This document shows, piece after piece, positions 24,266-33,341 of a DNA stretch of 64,000 nt; the stretch's first letter is position 1; every line of letters starts with the position of its first letter. The notes under the pieces are model-generated. The model ran no database searches, had not been told where the DNA came from, and saw only the letters and a program-made list of their open reading frames with translations. The DNA lies in the NCBI GenBank assembly GCA_001769855.1, contig MEPP01000023.1:11978-75977 (forward strand), read 5' to 3'. Both the position numbers and the translations under genes were made by a program. The stretch comes from Bdellovibrionales bacterium GWA2_49_15 (GTDB lineage: Bacteria > Bdellovibrionota > Bacteriovoracia > Bacteriovoracales > Bacteriovoracaceae).

Positions 24266-27200
24266 TTATTCCAATTTCACGGGCATGAGGTTATCTCCCA
24301 TTTCGCCCATCTCGTTTCCAATTTGTTCGGAGTGTCCCAGACCCAGCTGGCCATAAACATTATGGCCCCAGCATTTAACATCATTATTATCCAAGACCGC
24401 ACAGGCATGGAGATAGCCGCTAGACATATCAACAACAGTGCGTCCTGTGCCCAGATCAACATAGGGAAGGGCATTTCCCATATTTCCACCAATGTTACCT
24501 TTTGCGGCGGTATTACCTAGGCCTAAGTTGCCATAGCCGTTGTAGCCCCAACATTTGAGTCTATCGTTATCCAAAATAGTACAGATATGGTGGACGCCGC
24601 AGATCACTTTTTTCACGGTTCGACCTGTTCCAAGCTCGACATAGGGCAAGGCATCTCCCATCTCCCCGGGGTTGTCACCGCGATTGGCGGTATCGCCGAG
24701 TCCCAGCTCGCCATTTCCGTTGTAGCCCCAGCATTTTACCCTGTCGTTATTCATGATGCCGCAAACGGTGTAGTAACCAATACAAATATCTTTGGCGGTC
24801 ACTCCGGTTCCTAAGCTGATTGGCAATAAGGCCGCCATATCCCCAGCAACGCCACCACGATTCGTTGTATCACCTTGACCTAAAGTCCCGTAGGCATTGT
24901 ACCCAAAGCATTTGACCGTTCCGTTATCAAGGAGGGCACAGGAGATGTACTCGCCGGCGGCGATTTTTGTAGCGTACCGTCCGACGCCTAAGTTAATGGG
25001 CGGCACGGTGGCTATATAGGTAGCATTGGCCAAGTTATCTTGGCCTAAGTTTCCGTAGGGATTGTAACCCCAGCACTTCATTTCTTTGCTTCCGCTATTG
25101 TCGAAGAGTCCACAGGCATGGGAAGCGGTGTATCTTGTGCCCGCCACCTGCAAAGTTGTTACACCAATACCGGCGGCAACATAGGGGAGATTGTTGCTCA
25201 TTTCCCCGGCAGCATCGCCTATATTTTCCTCCGCAGAGTTGGAGCCCAGCAGTCTGTATCCAGAATAATTGTAGCCCCAGCATTTGGCCTTGCCGTTGGC
25301 GAAGTAACCACAGAAACCATAAACAGCTCCATTACTAATTCTCGTCACCGGTCCATCGGCGTTTCCGAGGTCAGTGATGGGTAAATTACTACCCATATCC
25401 CCTGGCTTGATGCCAATGGAGAATCTCATCGTTCCATCTTCACCATAGCCCATTTTACCAAGCCCAATGATAACATTCTGGCCGTCTCGTTCTGCCAAAA
25501 TCATGGTATTGTCTCCCATGGTTTTGGCAATTTTAAGTGGGATGGTGTTAGCACCTAAATTAACGGCGGGAAGATTGTCACCTATGTCGGTGGGAAGTAA
25601 TCCCTTATTAGTGATGTGTCCTAATCCCAGCTGTCCCACTAAGTTGTAGCCCCAGCACTTCATGGTGTTGTTATCCAAAATAGCGCAGGTGTGGGCATTG
25701 CCTAAAGCGAAATCCACAACAGTTCTCCCGGTACCCAGAGGGACCGTGGTTAAAGTTGACATCTGTCCTGGAGCAACACCCCTGTTTACATTGTCTCCAT
25801 AGCCCAGCTCGCCGTAAGCGTTGTATCCCCAGCAGCGAAGAGTTGCGTTATCCAGCAGGGCGCAGGTGTGGTAACCGCCGGCGAGAATTTTTACGATGGT
25901 TCGGCCGGCAAAGGAGATTTCAGGGATGTTGGCCATGCTGGCTGCCGCTCCGTCGCTGCCGTAATTGATGGCGTTTCCAGTTCCTAAATTTCCGTAAGGG
26001 TTGTAGCCCCAGCAGCGGGCCTTGCCGTTACTTAGGACCGCACAGGTATAATAATTGCCGCAGGTGATATCGACGGCAGTATTGCCGCCCAAGTTAACGG
26101 CGGTCAATGCCGCCATACTTCCACCGCCGGTGCCAACATGGTTTGTGTGATTTTGTCCCAGCTGTCCGTAGGCGTTGTATCCCCAGCATTTTACCGTGCC
26201 ATCATTTAGGATGGCACAGGCGTGATAGATTCCTGAGCTGATTTTGGTGGCCGGGAGGCCCAGATTAATGGCGGGCATCGTATAGACGTTGAGTGTGCTT
26301 TGATTTTGGCCCCAATTAAGGATGTCGTCCTGACCGAGGTTGCCATAGGGATTGTAGCCCCAGCATTTGACGCCACCATTATCCATAAGTCCGCAGTGAT
26401 GGTAGTGGCCTCCCTCAATTTTGGTAAGTGTGCGTCCGGCACCGATGGGCACAAAGGTGATATTTTCTCCCATGGAGTTGGCGTCGATGTTTCCTCCTGC
26501 TCCATTGTAACCATTGGCTCCATAGCCGCTATAGCCCCAACATTTGGCGGTACCGTCATCGAAGACGGCACAGGCCGAGATTGATCCTGCCGCAACATCA
26601 ACGGGATTGAGTCCACCAGCTCCGCTTCCCGTGCCCATTCCAATAATGGCCGGTTTTAAGTTATCCCCCATCTGCGCGGGGTGATCGCCAATCAGATATC
26701 CATAGGGACGACCAAGAGCTCCACCCAAATTGTAGCCGAAACATTTTACATCGCCGGAATTTCCCCGCAGAACGCAGGTACTCATGTAGGCGGTCGTGAC
26801 CTGATTGGGAACAAAAGTTTCCACCGAAGCTTCACTCGAATATCCAAGGGCATCGGTAACTCGAACAGTCGCAGTGCCAACCGTGGCCGGTGAAGTATAG
26901 GTTCCTGTGCCGTTAACGCTTCCGCCTCCTTGGGTGACTTCCCACGTGAGCGGAGCAGTTCCAGATGCCGTGGTAAAGGCAAAGGTACGACTAACACCCA
27001 TTTTTTTGCTGGTAGGTGAAATGACCGGACCAAGACCGATATCAATTGTGGCATTGGCTAGCACTCCGTGATTGTCGGTCACTCGAAGAATGGTTTGCCC
27101 GGCAATGGGCGGCGAGGTGAAAATACCCGTTGCATTAACACTGCCTCCGCCGCTCACGATGGAATAGGTGTAAGGGGCATTGCCACCTGAAGCGCTGAAC

Positions 27201-27613
27201 TGAAAGGAACTTGTGACGTTCATCTTTTTCGTTGTGGGAGTAAGGGTTAACTCTTGATTGACCGTCACGAGGGCGTCGGCCTTGTCACCCTTGGCATCGG
27301 TGACTCGAATAATGGCATCGCCAGGTGTCCCGGGTGCTATGTAGTGTCCGTTTGCCTCTAAGGTTCCAGGTCCAGAAATCTTGGAGTATGCATAGGGCGG
27401 AGTTCCCCCTTGGCCCGCGAAAGTTGCTTCTGTGTTTACAAATAACTGCTTAAAGTTTGGAACGATGAGGAGTGGAGCCGGCTTGTAGAGTTCTTTGATT
27501 AACTCATTTTGGCCGGAGAGTTCCTCAAGATCAGCTTGCTGAACTTGGCAGCCCACGAGAGTGAAAATCACTCCAAGCACGCGCAGGAATTTTTTGCCGT
27601 TTTCGTAATTCAC
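24266..27613 (-). CDS. RCC1-repeat lipoprotein B, tandem paralogue of A
   Basis: A predicted lipoprotein of about 1115 residues with the same plan as its downstream paralogue: lipobox LVGC, QVQQADLEELSGQ after it, three Ig-like repeats, then 14 RCC1 repeats. Repeat 8 (NTMILAERDGQNVIIGLG) has lost both cysteines and the Trp. I start at GTG 27613, where GAGGG lies 5 bases upstream and the signal peptide is a sensible length. An ATG at 27628 and an upstream start at 27670 would add a charged, non-signal-like extension. The two genes clearly arose by tandem duplication and have since drifted along their full length. Probable site: outer-membrane surface or periplasm. Confidence 0.88.
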   Translation of the reverse strand: MNYENGKKFLRVLGVIFTLVGCQVQQADLEELSGQNELIKELYKPAPLLIVPNFKQLFVNTEATFAGQGGTPPYAYSKISGPGTLEANGHYIAPGTPGDAIIRVTDAKGDKADALVTVNQELTLTPTTKKMNVTSSFQFSASGGNAPYTYSIVSGGGSVNATGIFTSPPIAGQTILRVTDNHGVLANATIDIGLGPVISPTSKKMGVSRTFAFTTASGTAPLTWEVTQGGGSVNGTGTYTSPATVGTATVRVTDALGYSSEASVETFVPNQVTTAYMSTCVLRGNSGDVKCFGYNLGGALGRPYGYLIGDHPAQMGDNLKPAIIGMGTGSGAGGLNPVDVAAGSISACAVFDDGTAKCWGYSGYGANGYNGAGGNIDANSMGENITFVPIGAGRTLTKIEGGHYHHCGLMDNGGVKCWGYNPYGNLGQDDILNWGQNQSTLNVYTMPAINLGLPATKISSGIYHACAILNDGTVKCWGYNAYGQLGQNHTNHVGTGGGSMAALTAVNLGGNTAVDITCGNYYTCAVLSNGKARCWGYNPYGNLGTGNAINYGSDGAAASMANIPEISFAGRTIVKILAGGYHTCALLDNATLRCWGYNAYGELGYGDNVNRGVAPGQMSTLTTVPLGTGRTVVDFALGNAHTCAILDNNTMKCWGYNLVGQLGLGHITNKGLLPTDIGDNLPAVNLGANTIPLKIAKTMGDNTMILAERDGQNVIIGLGKMGYGEDGTMRFSIGIKPGDMGSNLPITDLGNADGPVTRISNGAVYGFCGYFANGKAKCWGYNYSGYRLLGSNSAEENIGDAAGEMSNNLPYVAAGIGVTTLQVAGTRYTASHACGLFDNSGSKEMKCWGYNPYGNLGQDNLANATYIATVPPINLGVGRYATKIAAGEYISCALLDNGTVKCFGYNAYGTLGQGDTTNRGGVAGDMAALLPISLGTGVTAKDICIGYYTVCGIMNNDRVKCWGYNGNGELGLGDTANRGDNPGEMGDALPYVELGTGRTVKKVICGVHHICTILDNDRLKCWGYNGYGNLGLGNTAAKGNIGGNMGNALPYVDLGTGRTVVDMSSGYLHACAVLDNNDVKCWGHNVYGQLGLGHSEQIGNEMGEMGDNLMPVKLE
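24269..26795 (-). repeat. Array of 14 RCC1 repeats in lipoprotein B
   Basis: Same repeat unit as the array in paralogue A, again counted as 14. Repeat-to-repeat DNA similarity within and between the arrays makes the 20.9-26.8 kb stretch prone to recombination and assembly error. Confidence 0.8.
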
Positions 27614-27762
27614 TCGACCCTCGCACATACGACAGAACTTATCGGATATAAAATCATCTAACCTTAACAAAAAAGATCACTTATCAACTATTCTAAGGCC
27701 TATTCACTCAAGCAATTTCCAAGAATTATGGAGCCTCATTTTCAGCTACTTATAAGAGCGAG

Positions 27763-27833
27763 CTCCCGTACCCCGGAGGCAAGTTTTTCCAAGACGCCAA
27801 AAAAGCTTGGCACTATTTAGGAAAAGTCGGGAG
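27763..27833 (+). other. Potential structured leader upstream of motA
   Basis: In the 270-base gap before motA, CTCCCG (27763-27768) can pair with CGGGAG (27828-27833). Inside it TTTTCC (27785-27790) can pair with GGAAAA (27820-27825), or CCAAG (27789-27793) with CTTGG (27806-27810); the two inner options compete for the same CC. I could not match it to a known riboswitch consensus, including c-di-GMP-I. It may be chance. Confidence 0.3.
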
Positions 27834-27883
27834 ATTCTCGAAGAGTCGTAGGTAAAGGCCTTAGGTCTTTGTAAAGAGGTACT

Positions 27884-28699
27884 ATGGTTTCAGCAACTCT
27901 GGGTCTCATTTTAGCAGCGACAATCACCGTGGTTGCGTGCCTTGAATCCAGCACGAACTACGCAATGTACTTGGACAAAATGTCCGTGTTGATCGTTCTC
28001 GGCGGAACCTTCGCCGCCGCTCTTATTACCTTTAACTTTAAGGAACTCTATAATCTTCTGTGGAGTATCTCACGCGTTTTCTCTCGCCAAATTTATCACG
28101 GTGCAGACATAGTTCGAGAAATGGTGGAGATCGCGGATAAGGTCAATAAAAATCCGGCCGCCGCCAATGGCCTCATTGATGGCGTATCACACCCTTTCAT
28201 GAAAGATGGTCTGCGTTTGATTGCCAACGATTTTGATGCCATCACCATTGAAAATGTTTTGTCGTGCTCTATTACCGAGCGAAAGAATGCTCACCTGGCC
28301 CACGTCGATATTATGCGGGCCTTGGCAAAATATCCGCCGGCCTTCGGGATGGTGGGTACGGTTATCGGTCTGGTCGCTTTGTTGCAAAACATCAGCACGG
28401 AAGGCGGGATTGGAAGGATCGGTCCCAACATGGCGGTTGCTTTGACCGCAACACTCTATGGTTTGATCTTGGCCAACTGTTTTTTTATTCCCATGGGTGA
28501 AAACATTTATAACAAGATAAAGCGCGATACTCAAATTCGACGAATTATTATGGAAGGGATGCTTCTGATCAGTAAAAAAGAAGACGCCATGGCAATTCAG
28601 GAATATCTGAATAGCTTCTTGCATCCGAATAATCGCGTTGATGTATTGGGAAGTTCAAATAGTGGTGAACGCAAGTCAGCTGGAAAAAGGGCCGCATAA
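27884..28699 (+). CDS. motA: Flagellar motor stator protein MotA
   Basis: A 271-residue inner-membrane stator subunit with four membrane segments: 2-22, about 32-50, about 150-170 and about 183-203. The large cytoplasmic loop carries the charged residues that touch FliG. KYPPAFGMVGTVIGLVALLQN (around 148-168) is the conserved Pro/Gly channel segment of the MotA/PomA group, and ALTATLYGLILANCFFIPM is the last segment. AGAGGT lies 4 bases before the ATG. It forms an operon with motB (3-base gap) and the FliG-like gene. It should pair with MotB as an ion channel driving rotation. Confidence 0.95.
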   Translation: MVSATLGLILAATITVVACLESSTNYAMYLDKMSVLIVLGGTFAAALITFNFKELYNLLWSISRVFSRQIYHGADIVREMVEIADKVNKNPAAANGLIDGVSHPFMKDGLRLIANDFDAITIENVLSCSITERKNAHLAHVDIMRALAKYPPAFGMVGTVIGLVALLQNISTEGGIGRIGPNMAVALTATLYGLILANCFFIPMGENIYNKIKRDTQIRRIIMEGMLLISKKEDAMAIQEYLNSFLHPNNRVDVLGSSNSGERKSAGKRAA

Positions 28700-28702
28700 A
28701 AT

Positions 28703-29416
28703 ATGATTGAGGCAAGACACAGTAAAATAGACCTGGCCGATTTGAGCACTCAGCGTGCTGATGAGTCGTCATCATGGGCGGTCAGCTACTCAGACTTGAT
28801 CACGCTCTTGCTGTGTTTTTTCATTCTGTTTTTTGCCATCTTTTCCCAAAAGCAAGCTCAGGAGATGGATAAAAGGACCAAAGAGGCCATGACCATCGCA
28901 GAAGAAAAAATCAAGGCCGCGCAGCAACCTAAAACCCTTGGCCTGATGGCCGAGCAAATCAATGAACAATTTGCCAGGCTGGAAAATGTTTATAGTTTGG
29001 TCTACGAGCTACCGGGAATTGAGACGGTAAAAAATCGCGATCACTTTCTGATCGTCTTTAGCGATGGCAATTTTTTCGACGCCGGCTCGTATGATCTGAA
29101 TATCTTTGGGCAGTATCGCATGGCCCTGGTATTAGAGCGGCTGCTTCCCTACGCCAATCAGCTTTTCGTTGAAATTCAGGGTCACTCGGATAATAGTCCT
29201 GTGACACACAAATACGATAATTTTAAAACCAATATTGAGCTTTCCGCTCTTCGCGCCATTGGCGTTTACAACTATTTTTTACAATTTGGTTTTCCAGAAG
29301 AGAGTATGTCGATTGCCGGGTATTCCTATCATCGTCCCATTGTTGATAACAAGGAAGATGAGGAGATTATCTTGCAGCGAAACAGGCGGATTACTTTCAG
29401 GGTTGAGGCAAAATGA
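28703..29416 (+). CDS. motB: Flagellar motor stator protein MotB
   Basis: A 237-residue partner of MotA. The short cytoplasmic N-terminus is followed by SWAVSYSDLITLLLCFFILFF; Asp31 in SYSD is the ion-binding residue at the start of the single membrane helix. The periplasmic OmpA/MotB peptidoglycan-binding domain follows (about 110-237) with VEIQGHSDNSPV and a C-terminal NRRITFRVEAK. The gene stop overlaps the next start (ATGA at 29413-29416), so the FliG-like protein is translated with it. Confidence 0.95.
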   Translation: MIEARHSKIDLADLSTQRADESSSWAVSYSDLITLLLCFFILFFAIFSQKQAQEMDKRTKEAMTIAEEKIKAAQQPKTLGLMAEQINEQFARLENVYSLVYELPGIETVKNRDHFLIVFSDGNFFDAGSYDLNIFGQYRMALVLERLLPYANQLFVEIQGHSDNSPVTHKYDNFKTNIELSALRAIGVYNYFLQFGFPEESMSIAGYSYHRPIVDNKEDEEIILQRNRRITFRVEAK

Positions 29417-31395
29417 GGTTGTCTAAACTATTTATTATCATCTGCCTCATGATGGGGATGATGAATACGGCCAGCCCTCAGGTGGCGGCGCCAGCCTCGG
29501 CTTCCTTCGAGCGTCATCTGCGTGCCTTGGTATTTGACCTTGAAAAAGAAATGACCTCCACTTTGGAAGAAAAGCTGGGAAAGGTTCTTGGCCGTAAAAG
29601 TTTTTGGCTGACCCTCACTCTCTCTGTTGACCGGGCCCGTCTGCAGCAAGATTTCGCCAAGATGACTCGTAATTTTGAGCGCCAAAAGGGACCGAGTAGA
29701 GAAGGAAAATCCCTTTCCGATTTACCCGGCCTGCCGATGGGTAAAAACGGTGCGCCGGTGATCAGAGATGAAGGCCAGCGCGTGGTTGTCATGGGAGACG
29801 GTCCTGAGCTCACGCGAAGCTTGGTTCTTTCCTATGTGAGCGATGTTTTGGCCGAGGTTGCCATCGATAAAGACAATGAGAAAAGCGCCCAAACCACCCT
29901 GCGGAAATTGGTGACGGAATACTTTAGAGAGCTAAATATCCCTGTTGCATTGAAATTCAACCGCAAGAAGATTGCCGGCCTTTTTGAGGTGAGCGACGAA
30001 AGTCTGGATGCCGCCAAGAAAGACGGCAAGCCAAGTGAGTCGTGGTCCACTGATTTGAAACTCGATACCGGAGGCCTGGCGCGAGACCTTTCCAATATCG
30101 TACTGCGAGATTTTTTCAATACGGTGGATGGCCGCTATGGAAAAATTGCCTTAATTATCGCCGGGGCCTTTCTGGCACTGATTATCAGTATGGGTATGCT
30201 CATGCTGTGGGTGAGTTCGAGAAACTCCAAAACCGGCCGCGCTCAGATGGAAAAATTAGTCAAGAGCATGAGTGATTCGCTGTCGGGTCTCTCCATGGGG
30301 GGAAGCTCAGGCGGATTGGCGGAGACCGCAAAGGTAGAAACGACCACCGAAAGTGATGTGACTGAATCAGAAACGGAGTTGATGGCGCAGATTCGCGATG
30401 TGCTTTTGAAATCGCCTCAGCTTACCGGTCACCTCTTGAAGTTTTTCTTCCGCGAGCGCATGTTTGAAAATTGTCTGCTCGTACTTCAGTGCTTAGGCCC
30501 TGAATATCTGGCATGGCCGAAGAAGGAAATTCCTGAGGATCTATTCCTGGAATTCATTGTGGATTTGAGAGAAAAAGGGGGCGTCTATTTTACCCGCGAC
30601 CGCCGTCTGGAGTCGTTGAAAGGGCTCTATCTTAAGATCTGGCAGGCATCGTTTAACATTGCCAACCTGCTCGTGGAAGAAATTCGCAGCAAGCTGAAAA
30701 CTTTTGGCAATGATGACGCCGTTCAACTTCTCACTCAATGCAATCTTGAGGAAACCTCAAGCATTGTTGAGATGCTACGTCCGGAAGTCGTCGCCCATGC
30801 GGTAAACTCCGGACGCCTGACTCCCGAGACCCTTGGTCGACTGCCGAGTCCTTCGTTAAATAGAGATATTCTCAAGGCCATTTTGGAAAAAGTTAGCAAC
30901 GTTGGTGGCTCGGGTGCTGCCAAAGAATCTTATCTCGAAAAAGTGGCGCAATATCTGCCCCTCGATTTGGAGAAAAAACTTTTTGCCTCGGCCGGAATGC
31001 CATCGGGACTTCACCTTGAGGATCTTGCGCGTGATTTCAATGCGGCCTTTACGGAAGAGGTGGCGGCATTATCACTGGATGATTTGACCCAACTTCTGGC
31101 CATTGTCACGCCTGAGTTGAAGGCCGCAATCTTGAAAGGGCTTCCCGAGATTAAGGCCCGCCGTATGGAACAGCGAAAGCTGGAGGCCACACCCCACGGA
31201 ATTGAAATCAAGGGGGCCCTGGAGCGCAAATTAAAACAGCTTCACCCGCCGGAAAAGTGGGGTGAGTATCAGCGCTATCTGAAAAGTCGTCTTGAAGATC
31301 GTAAAAAGGCCCAGCGTTTCGAGGCCAGCCGGGTAGAAAAGATGGAGCGATCTTCCGGCGACGGACCACCTCCCGTGAAAAAGACCGCTGCGTAA
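29413..31395 (+). CDS. Membrane-anchored protein with FliG-like C-terminal region
   Basis: A 660-residue protein not recognised as a named family. It has a signal-like segment (4-22), a probable periplasmic part to about 240, one strong membrane helix (about 243-267), then a cytoplasmic part of about 390 residues. That part is helical. Near 480-590 it reads ILKAILEKVSNVGGSGAAKE, LPLDLEKKL, then LSLDDLTQLLAIVTPELKAAILKGLP, a pattern like the FliG middle and C-terminal repeats that contact MotA. The tail is basic. Coupling to motB by 4 bases implies a stator- or rotor-linked role; this is inference. Confidence 0.65.
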   Translation: MRLSKLFIIICLMMGMMNTASPQVAAPASASFERHLRALVFDLEKEMTSTLEEKLGKVLGRKSFWLTLTLSVDRARLQQDFAKMTRNFERQKGPSREGKSLSDLPGLPMGKNGAPVIRDEGQRVVVMGDGPELTRSLVLSYVSDVLAEVAIDKDNEKSAQTTLRKLVTEYFRELNIPVALKFNRKKIAGLFEVSDESLDAAKKDGKPSESWSTDLKLDTGGLARDLSNIVLRDFFNTVDGRYGKIALIIAGAFLALIISMGMLMLWVSSRNSKTGRAQMEKLVKSMSDSLSGLSMGGSSGGLAETAKVETTTESDVTESETELMAQIRDVLLKSPQLTGHLLKFFFRERMFENCLLVLQCLGPEYLAWPKKEIPEDLFLEFIVDLREKGGVYFTRDRRLESLKGLYLKIWQASFNIANLLVEEIRSKLKTFGNDDAVQLLTQCNLEETSSIVEMLRPEVVAHAVNSGRLTPETLGRLPSPSLNRDILKAILEKVSNVGGSGAAKESYLEKVAQYLPLDLEKKLFASAGMPSGLHLEDLARDFNAAFTEEVAALSLDDLTQLLAIVTPELKAAILKGLPEIKARRMEQRKLEATPHGIEIKGALERKLKQLHPPEKWGEYQRYLKSRLEDRKKAQRFEASRVEKMERSSGDGPPPVKKTAA

Positions 31396-31494
31396 CTTCC
31401 CGTTATGATTGGTATTTTTATCGCCAGTGGAGTATTTTTCCCACGGGCAAGTCATTATTATTTGCTCTGTTAGAATAAAGGCTGGAGGCCCTCT

Positions 31495-32148
31495 ATGAAG
31501 GTACCGGCCATTGCGGCCCAAACCTATGATCGCTGCAAGGATAATCCGATTCTGGGTCAGGTCTGGAAAAAGATAACCAAGACATTGAGCAAGATGAGCG
31601 ACCCTATCAAAAGGGCCAAGTTTACTCACGAGGCTGTGGATAAGTCTCTTGAGGAGCTCTTTGAAAATCCCGTGGTGTCTAACCATGTCTCGTGCAAGAA
31701 AGGTTGCTCAGGGTGCTGTCACACACAGGTGAGTGTCACTCGTGATGAGGCTGCTCTTCTGGCGCAGTTCGCGCAAAAGAAGCTAAAAAATAAAATTGAT
31801 CTGAGCAGACTTGAAAAACAAGCGCGTGCCGGAGATAGTGCGGTCGATTGGTACAAGCTGTCTCACGATGATCGTCGCTGTACCTTCCTGGATAAGAACA
31901 ACGAATGTATGGCATATGAAGACCGTCCCTCTGTCTGTAGAACGAACAATGTCTTCAGTCCGCCTATTCTTTGCGACACCAGAGATGGCATTGAGCACCC
32001 TATCCGTTTGTTAAAGACGGAAGGCGCCGATATGGCCATCGCCGCATCATTCATGTCCGCTAAAGATAGTGGGGCCTTGCCCTATATGCTTTGGAAAACG
32101 CTGCTAGAATGGCGGAAAATTTCTAAAGAAGTGGATCTTTTTAAATAA
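31495..32148 (+). CDS. YkgJ-type cysteine-cluster protein
   Basis: A 217-residue protein of the YkgJ / zinc-iron-chelating family. The signature CKKGCSGCC is near residues 63-71, with CTFLDKNNECMAYEDRPSVCRTNN near 128-150 and a further Cys in PPILCDT. The Cys residues probably bind a metal or Fe-S cluster; the biochemical role of the family is not settled. GGAGG lies 6 bases before the ATG. It stands alone and is followed by a terminator. Confidence 0.85.
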   Translation: MKVPAIAAQTYDRCKDNPILGQVWKKITKTLSKMSDPIKRAKFTHEAVDKSLEELFENPVVSNHVSCKKGCSGCCHTQVSVTRDEAALLAQFAQKKLKNKIDLSRLEKQARAGDSAVDWYKLSHDDRRCTFLDKNNECMAYEDRPSVCRTNNVFSPPILCDTRDGIEHPIRLLKTEGADMAIAASFMSAKDSGALPYMLWKTLLEWRKISKEVDLFK

Positions 32149-32181
32149 AAAAAAGCGCACTCAAAGAGCGCGCCTTTTTTT
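32147..32181. terminator. Bidirectional intrinsic terminator
   Basis: An A-tract plus GCGCACTC (left arm, 32147-32162) faces GAGCGCGC plus a T-tract (32166-32181) around a 3-base loop, with two A-C mismatches. It begins inside the stop codon of the cysteine-cluster gene and lies 21 bases from the end of the small lipoprotein gene. Confidence 0.8.
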
Positions 32182-32201
32182 AGTGGTGCGATCTTGCAAA
32201 A

Positions 32202-32408
32202 CTAGGGATTTTCACCGGTCACGCAACCTTTCAATCCTGTCGGTGTAACTTGGCAAAGCCAAACTTGCGGTCCGCGGGTAATGCCAAAAAGAAAGTTATC
32301 ATTTTTGGTCACAGCAACCGTATTTTTTCCAATACGCGAGACTGTTTCGTATGAAGAACATGAACAAACTAACAGGGCAATCAATGACAGGGCCATGAGG
32401 CGTTTCAT
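32202..32408 (-). CDS. Small lipoprotein
   Basis: A 68-residue predicted lipoprotein. Signal MKRLMALSLIALLVCSC ends in a lipobox-like VCSC, then a short mature part (SSYETVSRIGKNTVAVTK...) with two more Cys residues near the C-terminus. Ribosome site AGGAG is just upstream. Function unknown. Confidence 0.75.
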   Translation of the reverse strand: MKRLMALSLIALLVCSCSSYETVSRIGKNTVAVTKNDNFLFGITRGPQVWLCQVTPTGLKGCVTGENP

Positions 32409-32480
32409 GCAAAGCTCCTTTCTCTCAAAAAAAGTGGTCTAGTTCCTCAATTATCAATGAGATGTGGCTTCGCACTCAAG

Positions 32481-33326
32481 CTAGGGAATTTTTTCCTGTC
32501 CTGATTTCCCGGCCTGTTGTCGAAGTTGTTTGAGCTTGTCAAGCCTGGCCTTGTAGTCGACAACATATAGCCTGTCTTTGGGTATTTTGAAAGGTGGATT
32601 ATTTTTGTATTTTTCAAAATAATCGGCCACCTCATTGGCTGAAATAAAGAGATAAAATTTCTCACCGGAACCCTTGATTTCAATCCACTCCTGGGTCACG
32701 CCCCAAAGCTCGCCTTGCTGTCCAAAGAGCGGGCCGCCAGAATCTCCGCCACAGTGCTGAGTATCCAGCTGCACCATTTCAACTTTAAAATTGCGATCCG
32801 GCCGGTATTCATCAAGAACTTTGACGGCGGTGATAAATTGGTAAATGTCTTTATAAATTTCTTTCAACTTACCTTTGACGATGCGAAAATCACGGCCGTC
32901 ACAATGACCGATAAAAGTTCCTTGGTGGCCGAGAGAAAAGGTAATTTTACTCGGGGCCAGAAAAGCCGCAGGCGAGTAGTCATTTACCTTCAGGAGGCAA
33001 AGATCAATTTTGCGATCATCCTGGCATGCCAGTAATTCAACCTCGCCCAAAGTGCGAGGAAAATCCTTGGGATGTATTTTAAGAAGAAGTTTCTTATCCT
33101 CAAGGTAGGGCTGTAAAACGTGATAGCTCGTGAGCAGATATCCCGTTTTAGATAGAAAAAAACCGGCCCCGTAGCTCACAATTTCTTCTTTTTGATTCAA
33201 AATTTGCACTTGAACTACCGCGCGCAGTTTTTCTTGTTCAAGTTTCACTTGATCTTGCACCATGAAGTGGGTTTGACCCATCAGATTCAGGGAGTGGAAC
33301 AGTACAATAAATGCCAGATATTTCAT
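32481..33326 (-). CDS. Trypsin-like secreted serine protease (S1/HtrA-like core)
   Basis: A 281-residue exported protease (signal MKYLAFIVLFHSLNLMGQ). The catalytic triad is visible as His in LLTSYHVLQ, Asp in DDRKIDLCLLKV and Ser in HCGGDSGGPLFG. It has no PDZ domain, and the tail past residue 250 is a charged helix. There are few cysteines. The substrate is unknown; export suggests digestion of envelope or external proteins. It is on the same strand as the next protease, 15 bases downstream of it, so the two form a pair. Confidence 0.88.
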   Translation of the reverse strand: MKYLAFIVLFHSLNLMGQTHFMVQDQVKLEQEKLRAVVQVQILNQKEEIVSYGAGFFLSKTGYLLTSYHVLQPYLEDKKLLLKIHPKDFPRTLGEVELLACQDDRKIDLCLLKVNDYSPAAFLAPSKITFSLGHQGTFIGHCDGRDFRIVKGKLKEIYKDIYQFITAVKVLDEYRPDRNFKVEMVQLDTQHCGGDSGGPLFGQQGELWGVTQEWIEIKGSGEKFYLFISANEVADYFEKYKNNPPFKIPKDRLYVVDYKARLDKLKQLRQQAGKSGQEKIP

Positions 33327-33341
33327 TCCACTATTATGATA

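Noticed and set aside
20928-26795. CRISPR or satellite repeats
   Set aside because: The repetition follows the codons of RCC1 protein repeats, varies in spacing and is within open reading frames.
20925-27613. Plus-strand reading frames across the RCC1 genes
   Set aside because: They are mirror frames of the repeat-rich minus-strand genes and lack ribosome sites and domain sense.
27800-27830. Sigma-54 promoter (TGGCAC) before motA
   Set aside because: TGGCAC occurs, but the TTGCA element at the required distance is absent.
27763-27833. c-di-GMP-I riboswitch before motA
   Set aside because: GACGCCAAAAAAGC looks a little like the conserved GACGCAAAGCC, but the GNRA hairpin and the receptor segments are missing.
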